NCBI GenBank assembly: GCA_035566435.1
Contig: DATMRF010000050.1
Span: forward strand, 30,724-94,723
Source of the DNA: DATMRF01 sp035566435
GTDB taxonomy: Bacteria > Verrucomicrobiota > Verrucomicrobiia > Limisphaerales > UBA8199
Reading direction: 5' to 3'
Length of the DNA: 64,000 nt
Shown here: piece by piece, positions 52,070-61,079 of the stretch
Position numbering within the stretch: the first letter of the stretch is position 1
Layout of the letters: each line of letters begins with the position of its first letter
Notes under the pieces: model-generated
What the model saw: the letters and a program-made list of their open reading frames with translations, nothing else
Told to the model about the DNA's origin: nothing
Databases searched by the model: none
Position numbers and translations under genes: made by a program

Positions 52070-53177
52070 GGAACTTGCTGCTTGGCAGGGCTCTGGTGCT
52101 GAAGCCCTTTCTTTCAAACTCACAAAAGAGTCGGATTTTTCGGCTTTTGTTGAGGGGACAGCGATCGGGAAATTGTTCGAACTGAGGCAGCGCAAAATAT
52201 CAATCGAGGTCCAATGTACATTCCCCATTCTAACAGGACAGCTTGAGCACTTTCCTCAAGCAGGCTTGGGTTTGTTCTCAACCCTGTTTGGTTTGGCGTT
52301 GCTGTATGAATCGAAACGCGTGTTTGACAGCAGGGGTCAAGATGTCAAGGCATCTTTGTATCAATTCTTGTGGAAGCGGGTGATGGAGAGCGGCGGAAAC
52401 ATTGGCGACGGCAAAAAGCGGAGCATAATATTTCGCGAGCCTGATATTCCAGTCCCACGCTGTCTGCGTGAAGGTGAACGCGCGATTTTCCCGTCACGGT
52501 TGAAATTCAAGGCACTGTTGACCGAGTGCGGCATCGACCTGGGCGCAGGTAAGCAATTTGGCGCCTCACAGACAGAAGATAAGGTGGCCACCTTCCTCTA
52601 TGAGGCCGCACGCAACAGTCACGAGCACGGACGCGAGAACCTCAAGCTGGAGGTCCAAAGTGGTATTCGAGGAATCTTAATTGAGAAAGTCGCGCTCACG
52701 CTTAGAGACGAAATCGAAAAACGCCGCGAGTTCCCACCGACTGTCCGTGAGTATCTCCGACGCGTCTGGGATTCCCCATCGCGGGGGCTGTTTTTGATCT
52801 CCTTCACTGTTTGCGACTTTGGCTTAGGTATCCAGCACACTTTAGTGCCATTGCCCCGCGAGACTCCGCAGCAGCGGCTCAATCGAGCGTTCAAGCCCGG
52901 GGAAAGCAGAAAGCCAAAGGGAGCAGAGATAAACCGGGGCGAGGGCTTGCCAAAGATACTCGAAACCTACCGACGGCTTCGAGCATTTCTGTTCTTGCAG
53001 TCTGCCGAGCTATGCGGGTTTGTGGACTTTTCCAAGACAATTTCTCCGCCGACGAATTCGTCTGACGAATTGTTGTGCGGCTATAGCGAAAAGAGTCCAA
53101 ATGAGTTGGGGACGTCTATGACGCTCCTTTGGCCAATTCCCTCTGAAAGCCCCGACCAACAGGTGTTGCCGCTGTAA
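52032..53177 (+). CDS. Stand-alone GHKL-type ATPase protein
   Basis: 381 residues. Residues 1-130 (FVEGTAIGKLFELRQRKISI, LGLFSTLFGLALLYESKRVF) form an alpha/beta domain I cannot name, possibly STAS-like. From about 180 a Bergerat ATP-binding fold is seen: N-box FLYEAARNSHEHG (Glu-191, Asn-195, His-198), G1 box VCDFGLGI (Asp-262 to Ile-267), G2 INRGEGLPKI (Gly-303, Gly-305) and the last strand ELGTSMTLLWP. There is no DHp, receiver or transmembrane part, so it is not an ordinary histidine kinase; GHKL proteins of this sort act as ATP-driven clamps. The following gene, a double phosphoribosyltransferase, starts 19 bp later. Base composition is visibly less GC-rich than neighbours, suggesting transfer. 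Confidence 0.75.
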   Translation: MKTIALSSAISFEELAAWQGSGAEALSFKLTKESDFSAFVEGTAIGKLFELRQRKISIEVQCTFPILTGQLEHFPQAGLGLFSTLFGLALLYESKRVFDSRGQDVKASLYQFLWKRVMESGGNIGDGKKRSIIFREPDIPVPRCLREGERAIFPSRLKFKALLTECGIDLGAGKQFGASQTEDKVATFLYEAARNSHEHGRENLKLEVQSGIRGILIEKVALTLRDEIEKRREFPPTVREYLRRVWDSPSRGLFLISFTVCDFGLGIQHTLVPLPRETPQQRLNRAFKPGESRKPKGAEINRGEGLPKILETYRRLRAFLFLQSAELCGFVDFSKTISPPTNSSDELLCGYSEKSPNELGTSMTLLWPIPSESPDQQVLPL

Positions 53178-53196
53178 ACTGTAACGACACTCGGGA

Positions 53197-55326
53197 ATGG
53201 ACGTGCATTTCTCAAGTCCCTTGCTCCTCTCCGTCCCACGAGAAGCTACCGTTCCTGACTTGGATGAGCGTTTAAGTCGGGTCGCCTCAGACGCCGCAAG
53301 GAGTGCCAGTAGCTACGTATTTCGCATTCACGAAACCCTCTTGCAAGACTTGAGAAATCGGCAGGCAGCCTTGGAGCGCGAACGGCTTCTAAGGAGGGCG
53401 GGTGGAAAAGCAGTGTATGCCCTATCGTACTCGGAGACGGCGGGAGTGCATCTGCTTTTCGATATCGGGAAAAACGACCTTGTGCTCGCACCCGCAGCTG
53501 CAGATTCCATACCTAAGATCAGAGAAACGGAACTTCAGTACCTTCTGGCCTCGGCTTCCGACGCCTGCTATTTCACGTCAAACGAAGGCCATCATTACAT
53601 CACGCCGGCGCTCGTTCATACGACTCACTTCGTTCGCGTATCGGACGCAATACGAAGCTTAGAGATCTTGGATACGTTCGCTTTTTGGCTCAAACCGGAG
53701 CTCAGAGATGCGCACGCGGTTCTCGCTGACACTTGGGGCATCAGCAATATAATTCTTCGAACGCTGCAAGAGCTAAAACTCGACACGCCGTTTGATTGCC
53801 TGCCAGGTCACCCCGAGCAACAACGCGATGCTGACCGACTCGTCATCGCGAGGATCGTGCGGCTACTTAGTTCCGAGGCAAAGGTTTTAGTTGTTTGCAG
53901 TCTTAGCCAGACAGGGAGGGCGCTCGATCTCATCCAAGACATGATAGTGGATGTAAGTCGAGTTCCGTTGAATACCCGAGGCATAAGTTTGTTTTGTTTC
54001 AAAAACACCCCCGCTCATTTGGTTTCGATGTGTCGGCTTCCCGATACACCTGAGTCCTATGCCTCGGAGGAGGAGTGTCCGCTCTGCAGAAACAACATCC
54101 CGGCTGTTAAAATCAACCCGAGCCTTTATTACATCAAAGCTGTAACCGAGAAGCCCGTCCCACTTCGTGCAAGACATTTTGAAGGCGGTAAGCCATTCCT
54201 TCGGAAATACGGTGGTGTGCGCGGACTTTTGCGAGTTCACCGCGATGACCCAAACGATGGCCGCCACCATGCGTTTGATGTCGATGTTAAAACCTTAGGG
54301 GGCCAAAAACAATTCAAAGCGGGTTTTCGCCGCCTAATCGGATCCTTGAAGAACAATCCCGACGTGATCGTCACTCCCAATCACGAGATGGGTAGAGTTC
54401 TCGCCGGATGGTCGCGGGACGTTTTCCGCTGCCCCATCGTTGTTCACAATAACCTGAGAAGGGTAGAATTGAATTCCGAGGACAACGCCCTTGTCAGAAA
54501 GGCCCGGCATCTGTTGATTATTGATGACGTTATCAACTCTGGCTCGCGACTCGAAACCTTCAACTGTTCCCTGCGAGAAGAATTTCAAGTTCCTTTTTCG
54601 AGCGTCACCTTCGTGGTTGGTCTTGCTAGAACCGAATCTGAAGCCGAGCTGCAGCAGATTATGCGCTCTTTGACACTGAACCATTCTTGGACCGCATCGG
54701 TACGCTACGTTGAGAAACTCTGTTTGCCGAGGTTGACTGCTCAAGAATGCCCCTGGTGTAGAGAATACGACTATTTAGCAAAGACATCGGGATTCATGGC
54801 AAGTCCACCGAGATGGGTCACAAACCGGTTGTCGCTGTTGTCAAACCGCACCTCAGGACTGTGCGGAGAACCGCTTTTACTATTGCCAAAGCAGAAGCGC
54901 CGTCGTTTGGGACAGTCCTCGGTTATAGGCCCTCGAGGTTCATCCTCGATGACGGTGGTATTTGCTATTGCGTCAGCCTTGCAAGCGCTCCGCAATGACG
55001 AAAATGCTCTCGATCGACTTCACCCTGATTTTCCGCTGGGGAACGTTTGTGGCCTAAAGAGCGTAATGAATTATTCAGAAGGCTTGGTGCGTTCCGTTTT
55101 GTTGCGCTTGCTAACCGGGCCTGAATGGGGTGCCTCGTTTCTTCCTCAGATTAAAGACCACCTAACGAATGCCGCGTCAAGGCCCGGTCAAGAGGGTCTT
55201 TGCGGAGAAATTCTGCTGGCTTCGTCACGTGGTGACTTGCCCAAATTCGGGCGAAATGCATTCAAGAAGTTTTGCGCAAGTCATCTCGGGGCAGCATGGG
55301 AGCAATTCTACGAATCCGTAGCATGA
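53197..55326 (+). CDS. Tandem phosphoribosyltransferase-like / zinc-knuckle protein
   Basis: 709 residues. The second half holds a type I PRTase domain (about 380-505): NPDVIVTPNHEMGRVLAGWS, then the PRPP-binding loop LLIIDDVINSGSRL (Asp-443, Asp-444, Ser-448, Gly-449), followed by a C-P-W-C zinc knuckle (518-521). The first half has the same order: HAVLADTWGISNIILRTL (172-190), VLVVCSLSQTGRAL at the loop (230-243), then C-P-L-C (294-297). In this copy the two acidic residues are Cys-Ser, so it should not bind PRPP-Mg. The N-terminal 150 residues and the C-terminal 150 (helical) match nothing I know. ComF proteins also combine a Cys knuckle and PRTase. The partner gene for a GHKL ATPase is 19 bp upstream. 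Function unknown; a conflict or nucleotide-salvage signalling role is inference. Confidence 0.75.
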   Translation: MDVHFSSPLLLSVPREATVPDLDERLSRVASDAARSASSYVFRIHETLLQDLRNRQAALERERLLRRAGGKAVYALSYSETAGVHLLFDIGKNDLVLAPAAADSIPKIRETELQYLLASASDACYFTSNEGHHYITPALVHTTHFVRVSDAIRSLEILDTFAFWLKPELRDAHAVLADTWGISNIILRTLQELKLDTPFDCLPGHPEQQRDADRLVIARIVRLLSSEAKVLVVCSLSQTGRALDLIQDMIVDVSRVPLNTRGISLFCFKNTPAHLVSMCRLPDTPESYASEEECPLCRNNIPAVKINPSLYYIKAVTEKPVPLRARHFEGGKPFLRKYGGVRGLLRVHRDDPNDGRHHAFDVDVKTLGGQKQFKAGFRRLIGSLKNNPDVIVTPNHEMGRVLAGWSRDVFRCPIVVHNNLRRVELNSEDNALVRKARHLLIIDDVINSGSRLETFNCSLREEFQVPFSSVTFVVGLARTESEAELQQIMRSLTLNHSWTASVRYVEKLCLPRLTAQECPWCREYDYLAKTSGFMASPPRWVTNRLSLLSNRTSGLCGEPLLLLPKQKRRRLGQSSVIGPRGSSSMTVVFAIASALQALRNDENALDRLHPDFPLGNVCGLKSVMNYSEGLVRSVLLRLLTGPEWGASFLPQIKDHLTNAASRPGQEGLCGEILLASSRGDLPKFGRNAFKKFCASHLGAAWEQFYESVA

Positions 55327-55615
55327 GAGCGCAGTGTTGGCCCGAAGCTTTCCTTGCAGCTTCATATTGGCCACTTGCTGACGCGATGCCACCAGTGTTC
55401 GAGTCGCCTCAAATAGTTGCACGATTAGAGGTCGGTCATACATTTTGACACAAAACTCTTGCCGGGTTTTCTGTTCCGTTGGAGCCAACGGCGGCACCTG
55501 CCACTTTTCCATCGCAAGTGACCCGCATCGCTGACAGCGACCCACCTTGAAATTTCGGACGAACAAGCAGAAGATGGACCGAAGCAAATACAGCCTATTG
55601 AGGCCCTGAAAACCT

Positions 55616-56980
55616 ATGCCGCCTGATCTGAGCCTGATCAAAACCATTGTCGTGGTGATGATGGAAAACCGCTCCTTCGATCACCTGCTCGGTTACCTGA
55701 GTCTGCCGCCCTTCAACCGGACGGACGTGGACGGTATTAAAAGCGATCCAAATTGGCTCACACAGGCTTCCAGCATTTATGATGGCTCCAGCTTCCCGCC
55801 CTTCGTTCTCACGGACCCGTATGATTTGATGGCCGCCGATCCGCCGCACGAGCGGGATAACATCGTCGTCCAGATGGGGACCGCGGCCAACGGAGCGTTT
55901 CCTTTGAACGGATTCGTCATCAATTACACCACTGCCAAAGGCGCCGCCCCGGTAAAGCCCGGCGATCAAATCCCGGTCATGGGCTATTTCACAGCCGACC
56001 AGGTCCCGGTCACCGATTTCTTTGCGCGGAACTACGCTGTCTGCGATCGCTGGTTCTCCGCCCTGCCCGCCGGCACTCAGCCCAATCGGTTGATGGCGAT
56101 GAGCGGGTTTTCGAAAATTGCCGTGAACCAGTTCCCGCTTCCGGACCAGGAGCTGGTTTATGACTGGCTCACGGCCAACAACATCCGATGGCGGGTGTAT
56201 CACGAAGGAATGCCGTTCTTTGCCATGATGCCGCGCTGGATTCGTGACCTGTTGCTGGAGACACATTTCCGCCCGCTCGAGCGGCTTTACGACGACGTTC
56301 AGAACGAGCCGCCCGGCGAATTCCCGCAGGTGATCTTCATTGAGCCGATGTACACCGATGCCCCGCACATCGGCCCCAGCAGCGACGACCATGCGCCCTC
56401 AGCCGTCAAGGGCGGCCAGCAGTTCCTGCTGGAGGCCTACCGGGCCATGAGCTTGAACCCCGATGTCTGGAAGGGCACCGTCATGGCCGTCACTTATGAT
56501 GAGCACGGCGGGTTTTTCGACCATGTCTCTCCGCCCGCGCTGAAAACCGCGGCCCCGCGCGGCGCCAATTATACCAACGGGTTCGAAACCCTGGGCGTCC
56601 GCGTGCCCGGCCTGGTGCTGTCGCCCTTCGTCTCGCCCGGGAGCCCCTTCCACGGGACCCTGGACCACACGTCGATCCTGAAGTTCATCGCGCAGAAATT
56701 CGGCAATGGAAAGCCGTACTCTGACCTCGTGAACCAGCGGCAGGTGGGCAGCGTTTTGGATGTGCTCAACCTGCTGACGGCAAGAACCGATATTCCGTCC
56801 GCGCCGCCCCTGGACGCTTACCTCGCCAAGGATCCCGCCGCCGCCGGCTACGTCCCGGGAACACCGCCGCCCACAGCACCCATCAGCCAGGGATTCAAAC
56901 AGGCCCTGGATACGATCCGAACGCATCCGGCGAACACTTCAGGGAAGTTCTCGGATCTGCTCAGCCAATTTCCTCCCTGA
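55616..56980 (+). CDS. Phospholipase C / acid phosphatase family phosphoesterase
   Basis: 454 residues. The first strand IKTIVVVMMENRSFDHLLGY carries the MENRSFDH motif of bacterial phospholipase C (PF04185), with the catalytic Asn and metal-binding Glu. Other family motifs: YAVCDRWFSALPAGTQPNRL, VIFIEPMYTDAPHIGPSSDD, VMAVTYDEHGGFFDHVSPP and LGVRVPGLVLSPFVSPGS, then LDHTSILKFIAQKFG. No signal peptide is seen with this start, so the protein may be cytoplasmic or the export signal may be atypical (twin-Arg absent). It cleaves phosphate esters such as phosphatidylcholine or other phosphodiesters; substrate unknown. The 289 bp before it carry no gene. Confidence 0.88.
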   Translation: MPPDLSLIKTIVVVMMENRSFDHLLGYLSLPPFNRTDVDGIKSDPNWLTQASSIYDGSSFPPFVLTDPYDLMAADPPHERDNIVVQMGTAANGAFPLNGFVINYTTAKGAAPVKPGDQIPVMGYFTADQVPVTDFFARNYAVCDRWFSALPAGTQPNRLMAMSGFSKIAVNQFPLPDQELVYDWLTANNIRWRVYHEGMPFFAMMPRWIRDLLLETHFRPLERLYDDVQNEPPGEFPQVIFIEPMYTDAPHIGPSSDDHAPSAVKGGQQFLLEAYRAMSLNPDVWKGTVMAVTYDEHGGFFDHVSPPALKTAAPRGANYTNGFETLGVRVPGLVLSPFVSPGSPFHGTLDHTSILKFIAQKFGNGKPYSDLVNQRQVGSVLDVLNLLTARTDIPSAPPLDAYLAKDPAAAGYVPGTPPPTAPISQGFKQALDTIRTHPANTSGKFSDLLSQFPP

Positions 56981-56998
56981 GCCCAACCTCCGCAGTTT

Positions 56999-57478
56999 AT
57001 GCAAAAGCGCCTTAACCTAACCCTGTTGCTGGTCGCACTGGCGGTATCGCCAACAGGGTGTGGCATATTCTTCCCCTCGCACCACCAGACTCTCGACTAC
57101 AAACCCATCCATGCCGCGGCAGAAAGCGGCGATTTGGCTACGGTTCAGGACCTGATCGAACAGGATCCGGCCCTGGTCGGCGCGAAGGATTGGGACAATT
57201 TGACCCCGCTCCATCTGGCGGCTTTTCATGGCCACAAGGATGTGGTTGAGTTTCTCCTGGCGCACGCGGCTGAGGTGAACGCCAAAACCACTGCCGGGGT
57301 CACCCCGCTGCACATGGCCGCCCAAATCGGAAGCCAGGAGGTCATCGAGGTTCTTCTAGCCCACGGTGCCGACATCAAGGCTGTCGATTCAAAAGGCTGG
57401 ACCCCGATGGTTCGAGCGCAAAAATGGCAACATCCGGACGCGGCAGCATTTTTGCAGGCACACGGCGGCCACGAGTGA
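56999..57478 (+). CDS. Ankyrin-repeat lipoprotein
   Basis: 159 residues. The signal peptide MQKRLNLTLLLVALAVSPTG ends at Gly-Cys, lipidating Cys-21. Mature protein: three and a half ankyrin repeats (PIHAAAESGDLATVQDLIEQ, TPLHLAAFHGHKDVVEFLLA, TPLHMAAQIGSQEVIEVLLA and a last degenerate WTPMVRAQKWQHPDAAAFLQ). It would be a periplasmic or outer-membrane protein-binding lipoprotein. Starts 19 bp after the phosphoesterase stop and may be cotranscribed; ankyrin proteins are sometimes the immunity or chaperone partner of a secreted enzyme, which is only a suggestion here. Convergent with dnaA. Confidence 0.87.
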   Translation: MQKRLNLTLLLVALAVSPTGCGIFFPSHHQTLDYKPIHAAAESGDLATVQDLIEQDPALVGAKDWDNLTPLHLAAFHGHKDVVEFLLAHAAEVNAKTTAGVTPLHMAAQIGSQEVIEVLLAHGADIKAVDSKGWTPMVRAQKWQHPDAAAFLQAHGGHE

Positions 57479-57538
57479 ACTTCCATCGCCTCCTTTGACC
57501 CCGGTAGTCGTTTTCAGGGCCTCAACCACGCCAGGCAC

Positions 57539-58906
57539 TCAGCGCGCAAGCTGCATCTCCAAGTGGCCGACCACGCCCCGGACGCGGGCATCCACCTCCA
57601 TTCGATCTTTCACCAGGCGGCAGGCGTGCAGCACCGTGCCGTGGTCGCGACCCCCGAAAGCCTCGCCAATTGCGCTCAAGGAACCTTCCGTCATCTGGCG
57701 CGAGAGGAACATCGCGATCTGACGCGGAAACGCGATATTCTCCGGCCGGCGCTTGCTGCTCATGTCCGCCAGGCGGATGTCAAAGTGCTCGGCCACTTTC
57801 TTCTGGATCACTTCAATGGTCATCGTGTGGCGGCCTTCCTCGTGCAGAATTTCGCGCAGCAAACTCTCCACCAGGTCGAGGCTCAGCTTCTGGCCGGTCA
57901 AAGCCGTATAGGACGCCACCCGGATCAACGCCCCTTCCAGGCGCCGAATGTTGCTTCGGATCCGGTTCGCCAGAAAACTCATGATTTCTTCGGGCAGTTC
58001 CATCCCCCCAAGCTGAGCCTTTTTCCGCAAAATCGCCAAACGCACCTCCACATCAGGCAATTGGAGGTCGGTGACCAGGCCCCACTCGAACCGTGAAACC
58101 AGTCGCTGCTCCAGATTCTGAAGCTCGGCCGCCGGACGGTCGCAGGTCAGCACAATCTGCTTGCGGGCCTCATGCAGCGCGTTAAACGTATGAAAAAATT
58201 CTTCCTGGATCCCCTCCTTGCCTGCCAGGAACTGGACGTCATCAATCAACAGCACATCGGTCTGCCGGTATTTCTTGCGAAATTTGGCAAGCTGATTGTT
58301 TTGGATGCCGTCGATGTAATCGTTCGTGAATTGCTCGCAGGAAACATACGCCACGCGCGTCTCCCGGGTGTGCCGCGCCACATGGTGCCCAATCGCGTGC
58401 AGCAAATGCGTTTTGCCCAGACCCACCCCGCCATACAGAAACAAAGGATTGTACGATTTGCCCGGCGCTTGCGCCACGGCCATCGCGGCAGCGTGCGCAA
58501 AACTGTTGTTGTCGCCGACAACGAACGTCTCGAACGTGTTGTTTGGGTTAAAACCGGATTCCGGGCGAAGGTTGTTGCTTCGTTCCGACGGCGGTTGAGG
58601 AACCGTCGCTTTTGCGGAGGGAGCCCCGGGGGGTGCCTGCAGGGCCCCTGCCCCGTTGGCCCCAACTTTGAATTGAATCTCCAGCTTTCGCCCCGCCGCC
58701 AGCGCGACTACCTCCTGCAACAGACCAGTGTAATTGTCTTTGATCCAGACTTCGCAGAAATCGTCGGCCACCTCCAACACTAATCCGTTGTCCCCCTGTG
58801 CGTGGGCACGCAAATGTGCAAACCAAAGCTTGTAAGTGTCAGCGTTGAGCCTGGAACGAAGTTGCTCCTGCGCGGTTTCCCAGATTTTTTGTGCGAAGAT
58901 TTGCAT
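57539..58906 (-). CDS. dnaA: Chromosomal replication initiator protein DnaA
   Basis: 455 residues, standard length. Domain I starts IWETAQEQLRSRLNADTYKL; a short Pro/Ala domain II lies near 85-110; domain III begins TFETFVVGDNNSFAHAAAMA with Walker A GGVGLGKTHLLHAIG and Walker B VLLIDDVQFLAG, sensor 1 IVLTCDRP and box VII RLVSRFEWGLVTDLQ. Domain IV has the DNA-binding signature FGGRDHGTVLHACRLV. The gene is single on its strand; no dnaN, recF or gyrB follows it, as it is convergent with the ankyrin gene, so the usual oriC gene cluster is absent. Bases 58907-59370 upstream hold two DnaA-box-like sequences. Confidence 0.97.
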   Translation of the reverse strand: MQIFAQKIWETAQEQLRSRLNADTYKLWFAHLRAHAQGDNGLVLEVADDFCEVWIKDNYTGLLQEVVALAAGRKLEIQFKVGANGAGALQAPPGAPSAKATVPQPPSERSNNLRPESGFNPNNTFETFVVGDNNSFAHAAAMAVAQAPGKSYNPLFLYGGVGLGKTHLLHAIGHHVARHTRETRVAYVSCEQFTNDYIDGIQNNQLAKFRKKYRQTDVLLIDDVQFLAGKEGIQEEFFHTFNALHEARKQIVLTCDRPAAELQNLEQRLVSRFEWGLVTDLQLPDVEVRLAILRKKAQLGGMELPEEIMSFLANRIRSNIRRLEGALIRVASYTALTGQKLSLDLVESLLREILHEEGRHTMTIEVIQKKVAEHFDIRLADMSSKRRPENIAFPRQIAMFLSRQMTEGSLSAIGEAFGGRDHGTVLHACRLVKDRMEVDARVRGVVGHLEMQLAR

Positions 58907-59372
58907 TGTCTTTTCATGAAGCCCGGTTTTATGGGCGTTTTATTCACCTGCACGCGGCGCGGTTCTGAAATCGAACCCGGCTCGCAGCCTCTAACTGCAC
59001 TGATTCCACAGCAAATGACCAGTCTGGGCTACGTCGAGGCTTCACACTGCTAAACGGTCACTGTAGGCAACTCTAAATCTTTGCGAAAGAAGCTGTTAGC
59101 AAGAGTGCCCCTAACAGTTGTGCCGCGCGCGTTCCCCCAACGCCCAATTCCGCGTCACAGATTTCAACCGAAGCGGTATTCTTAGGCAACGCCGTCCCAA
59201 CTTGCGAGCACAACATATTAATTCTTATTCGCCAGTTGTTCACCGCCGGTTTTTGTCGAAATTTGTGTGCATCTGTGCAACTCTGCAACACTCCACCACT
59301 CCGTTTCTACTTCCCCCTACCAATCCATCAATCCACTAATCCACCAATCCATTAATCCGTCCATCCGTCCCT
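58907..59372. promoter_or_regulatory. dnaA upstream region with DnaA-box-like sites and word tract
   Basis: TTATTCACC at 58940-58948 and TTGTTCACC at 59236-59244 each differ by one or two bases from the DnaA box consensus TTATNCACA. Two sites alone are not enough to call an origin, and no AT-rich unwinding element is present beyond 59215-59228 (ATATTAATTCTTAT). The right end (59318-59366) is a tract of CCAATCCATCAATCCACTAA words. No gene is supported. Confidence 0.45.
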
Positions 59373-60533
59373 TCAACCCGCGTGCGGCGACTCGAGAACG
59401 TCAGGAACGCTGGCTGTCGGTGGGGGCAATTTGCCAAGAACCTGCTGGATCATCTCTGTGTCTGAGGGCGGGCGGACGCTCAGCAACGCTTCGAGCTGGC
59501 CGCGCGCGTTCAGCGCGGCGTCTGAATGCATCCAGCCCGGGTCTATTTGCTGCAGCGCGCGCTCAACCGTCTGGCGCACCTGGTGATCTTCGTCCGTCAA
59601 GCCGACCACCAGCGCCTCAATGGAGCAGGGATTCCCGATGAGCCCCATCGCCGTCGCCGTGGCCTGCCGGACTTCCAGACTCGGATCGGATAAGAGTGGA
59701 AACAGCACCTCGGCAATCTGCTGATGGCGTATTCTGCCTAGGAACTGGACCGCGGCGAGCCGGACTTCGTCGCTGGTGTCTTGCAGCAGACCCAGGAAGT
59801 GCGCGGGCGGTGAGTCGTCACGTGCCCCCAGCACCTGGGCTGCCACCAGCCTCACTTCGGAATCACGATCACGGAAGAGCTTTAATAGCTCCTCAGTGAT
59901 CTGCGGATCGTTGATTTGGCCCAAATCGTGGACGGCAGAAATGCGGGCCAGCAGATCGTTGCTTCGCAGAGCCGCGAGCAAGGATTTTATTCTAACCGGA
60001 TCGTTCATTTCCCGTAGCTCCTCAGCCGCCACGCGCCGGTAAAAACTGGTGTCCTGATTGGGTCCACTCGCTGGGGACCCTGCCGGGCCGTCATCGGCGG
60101 GAACCGCGGCTGGAGTATTGCCGAGGGCGATCTCGAACCAGGCCGACTCCTCCCGGGTCGAGGGTTTCCAGCCCAGCACCCGTAAAGCGCCGGCCGTTGC
60201 GATGCGCACGGCGGCGTCTGGATCCCTTAAGCAGGCGGCCAAATCATCGGCGGAGCTAAGAGCGCCGCGCTGGCCCAGCGCGCGGGCGGCAGTCTCGCGA
60301 ACCTGGAAACTCGTATCGCGCAAGGCGCGCACCAGGGAACTCTGGGAACCCGGGGCGTTGCCTTTTCCCAAAGCCCGGACGGCGGCGCAGCGCACTTGCG
60401 GACTCTCATCGTTCAGGCTGGCAAAAATGCGCTCGGTATCGCTGGGGTGACTGGAGCGGGAGAGGCCCTCCACGGCTTTGCAGCGCAACCGCGGGTTTGG
60501 GGATTTGAGGAGTAATGTTTCTAACCAGGCCAT
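59373..60533 (-). CDS. HEAT-repeat protein
   Basis: 386 residues without signal peptide or membrane helix. Eight or more HEAT repeats of about 31 residues: LKSPNPRLRCKAVEGLSRSS, LNDESPQVRCAAVRALGKGN, LRDTSFQVRETAARALGQRG, LRDPDAAVRIATAGALRVLG, RDRDSEVRLVAAQVLGARDD, LLQDTSDEVRLAAVQFLGRI and LSDPSLEVRQATATAMGLIG. A linker at about 140-180 interrupts the array. Such proteins bind partners along a curved surface. Transcribed toward dnaA on the same strand but 466 bp away, so not coupled. Partner unknown. Confidence 0.88.
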   Translation of the reverse strand: MAWLETLLLKSPNPRLRCKAVEGLSRSSHPSDTERIFASLNDESPQVRCAAVRALGKGNAPGSQSSLVRALRDTSFQVRETAARALGQRGALSSADDLAACLRDPDAAVRIATAGALRVLGWKPSTREESAWFEIALGNTPAAVPADDGPAGSPASGPNQDTSFYRRVAAEELREMNDPVRIKSLLAALRSNDLLARISAVHDLGQINDPQITEELLKLFRDRDSEVRLVAAQVLGARDDSPPAHFLGLLQDTSDEVRLAAVQFLGRIRHQQIAEVLFPLLSDPSLEVRQATATAMGLIGNPCSIEALVVGLTDEDHQVRQTVERALQQIDPGWMHSDAALNARGQLEALLSVRPPSDTEMIQQVLGKLPPPTASVPDVLESPHAG

Positions 60534-60578
60534 AAAAAGCTGGAGTTATTTGTTGCTTGAGGCGCAGGAACGTTCTTC

Positions 60579-60636
60579 GCTGCCGCATAAATGCGGCGTT
60601 CCGAAACCGGCTGGAACGCCGCATTTATGCGGCAGC
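60579..60636. repeat. Perfect 24-bp inverted repeat
   Basis: GCTGCCGCATAAATGCGGCG (arm continues to GTTCC) at 60579-60602 pairs perfectly with 60613-60636 around a 10-base loop. The inner part of the arm, GCCGCATAAATGCGGC, is itself palindromic, so cruciform or alternative hairpins are possible. It is upstream of the HEAT gene (46 bp before its start) and has no U-run; likely a dispersed palindromic repeat. Confidence 0.9.
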
Positions 60637-60929
60637 AGGGGTCCCTGGGGGAAATCTGTCATACGCCCCGTTGATTGAGGGACGAACGCTGCCGTGGGGA
60701 CAGAGCCGCAGAGGCTGGCCGCGACCAGGTTCGAGACGCTGAACCCAACCCGCAAATAGCTTCCAACGGTGAAACCCTCCCCTTGAACAACTGAGGCTAC
60801 AACATACGACATACAACACCGGCGTTATGCATGAATCTTGCCAACTGCCGGGCATGGGTACTGGGAAATCCCTTGCTCGGAATCAAGGCCGCGCAAGACC
60901 GCGCTTCTAGGTGTCTATCCCATGGGCAT

Positions 60930-61079
60930 TTAGCGCAAAGGCGCAAAGGTTCAGAGGCGCAAACGCGGGAACCGGGTTTAACTTCTGCTCACCTCCCTGT
61001 GGCTTGAGCGAAGCTGCCCTTTGGCTTCGGATTCCTCAGACTCTTTGCGTCTTTGCCTCTTTGCGCCTTTGCGTTAACC
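60930..61079. repeat. 150-bp element with GCGCAAAG-word inverted ends
   Basis: The left end (TTAGCGCAAAGGCGCAAAGG) and the right end (CTTTGCGCCTTTGCGTTAA at 61058-61076) are imperfect inverted repeats built from 8-base words. The core shares 26 identical bases with 1241-1266. Word-only relatives lie at 40325-40372 and 42384-42416. It looks like a non-coding dispersed element. Confidence 0.75.

Noticed and set aside
58907..59372. Replication origin
   Set aside because: Only two degenerate DnaA boxes and no clear unwinding element; recorded as a control region instead.
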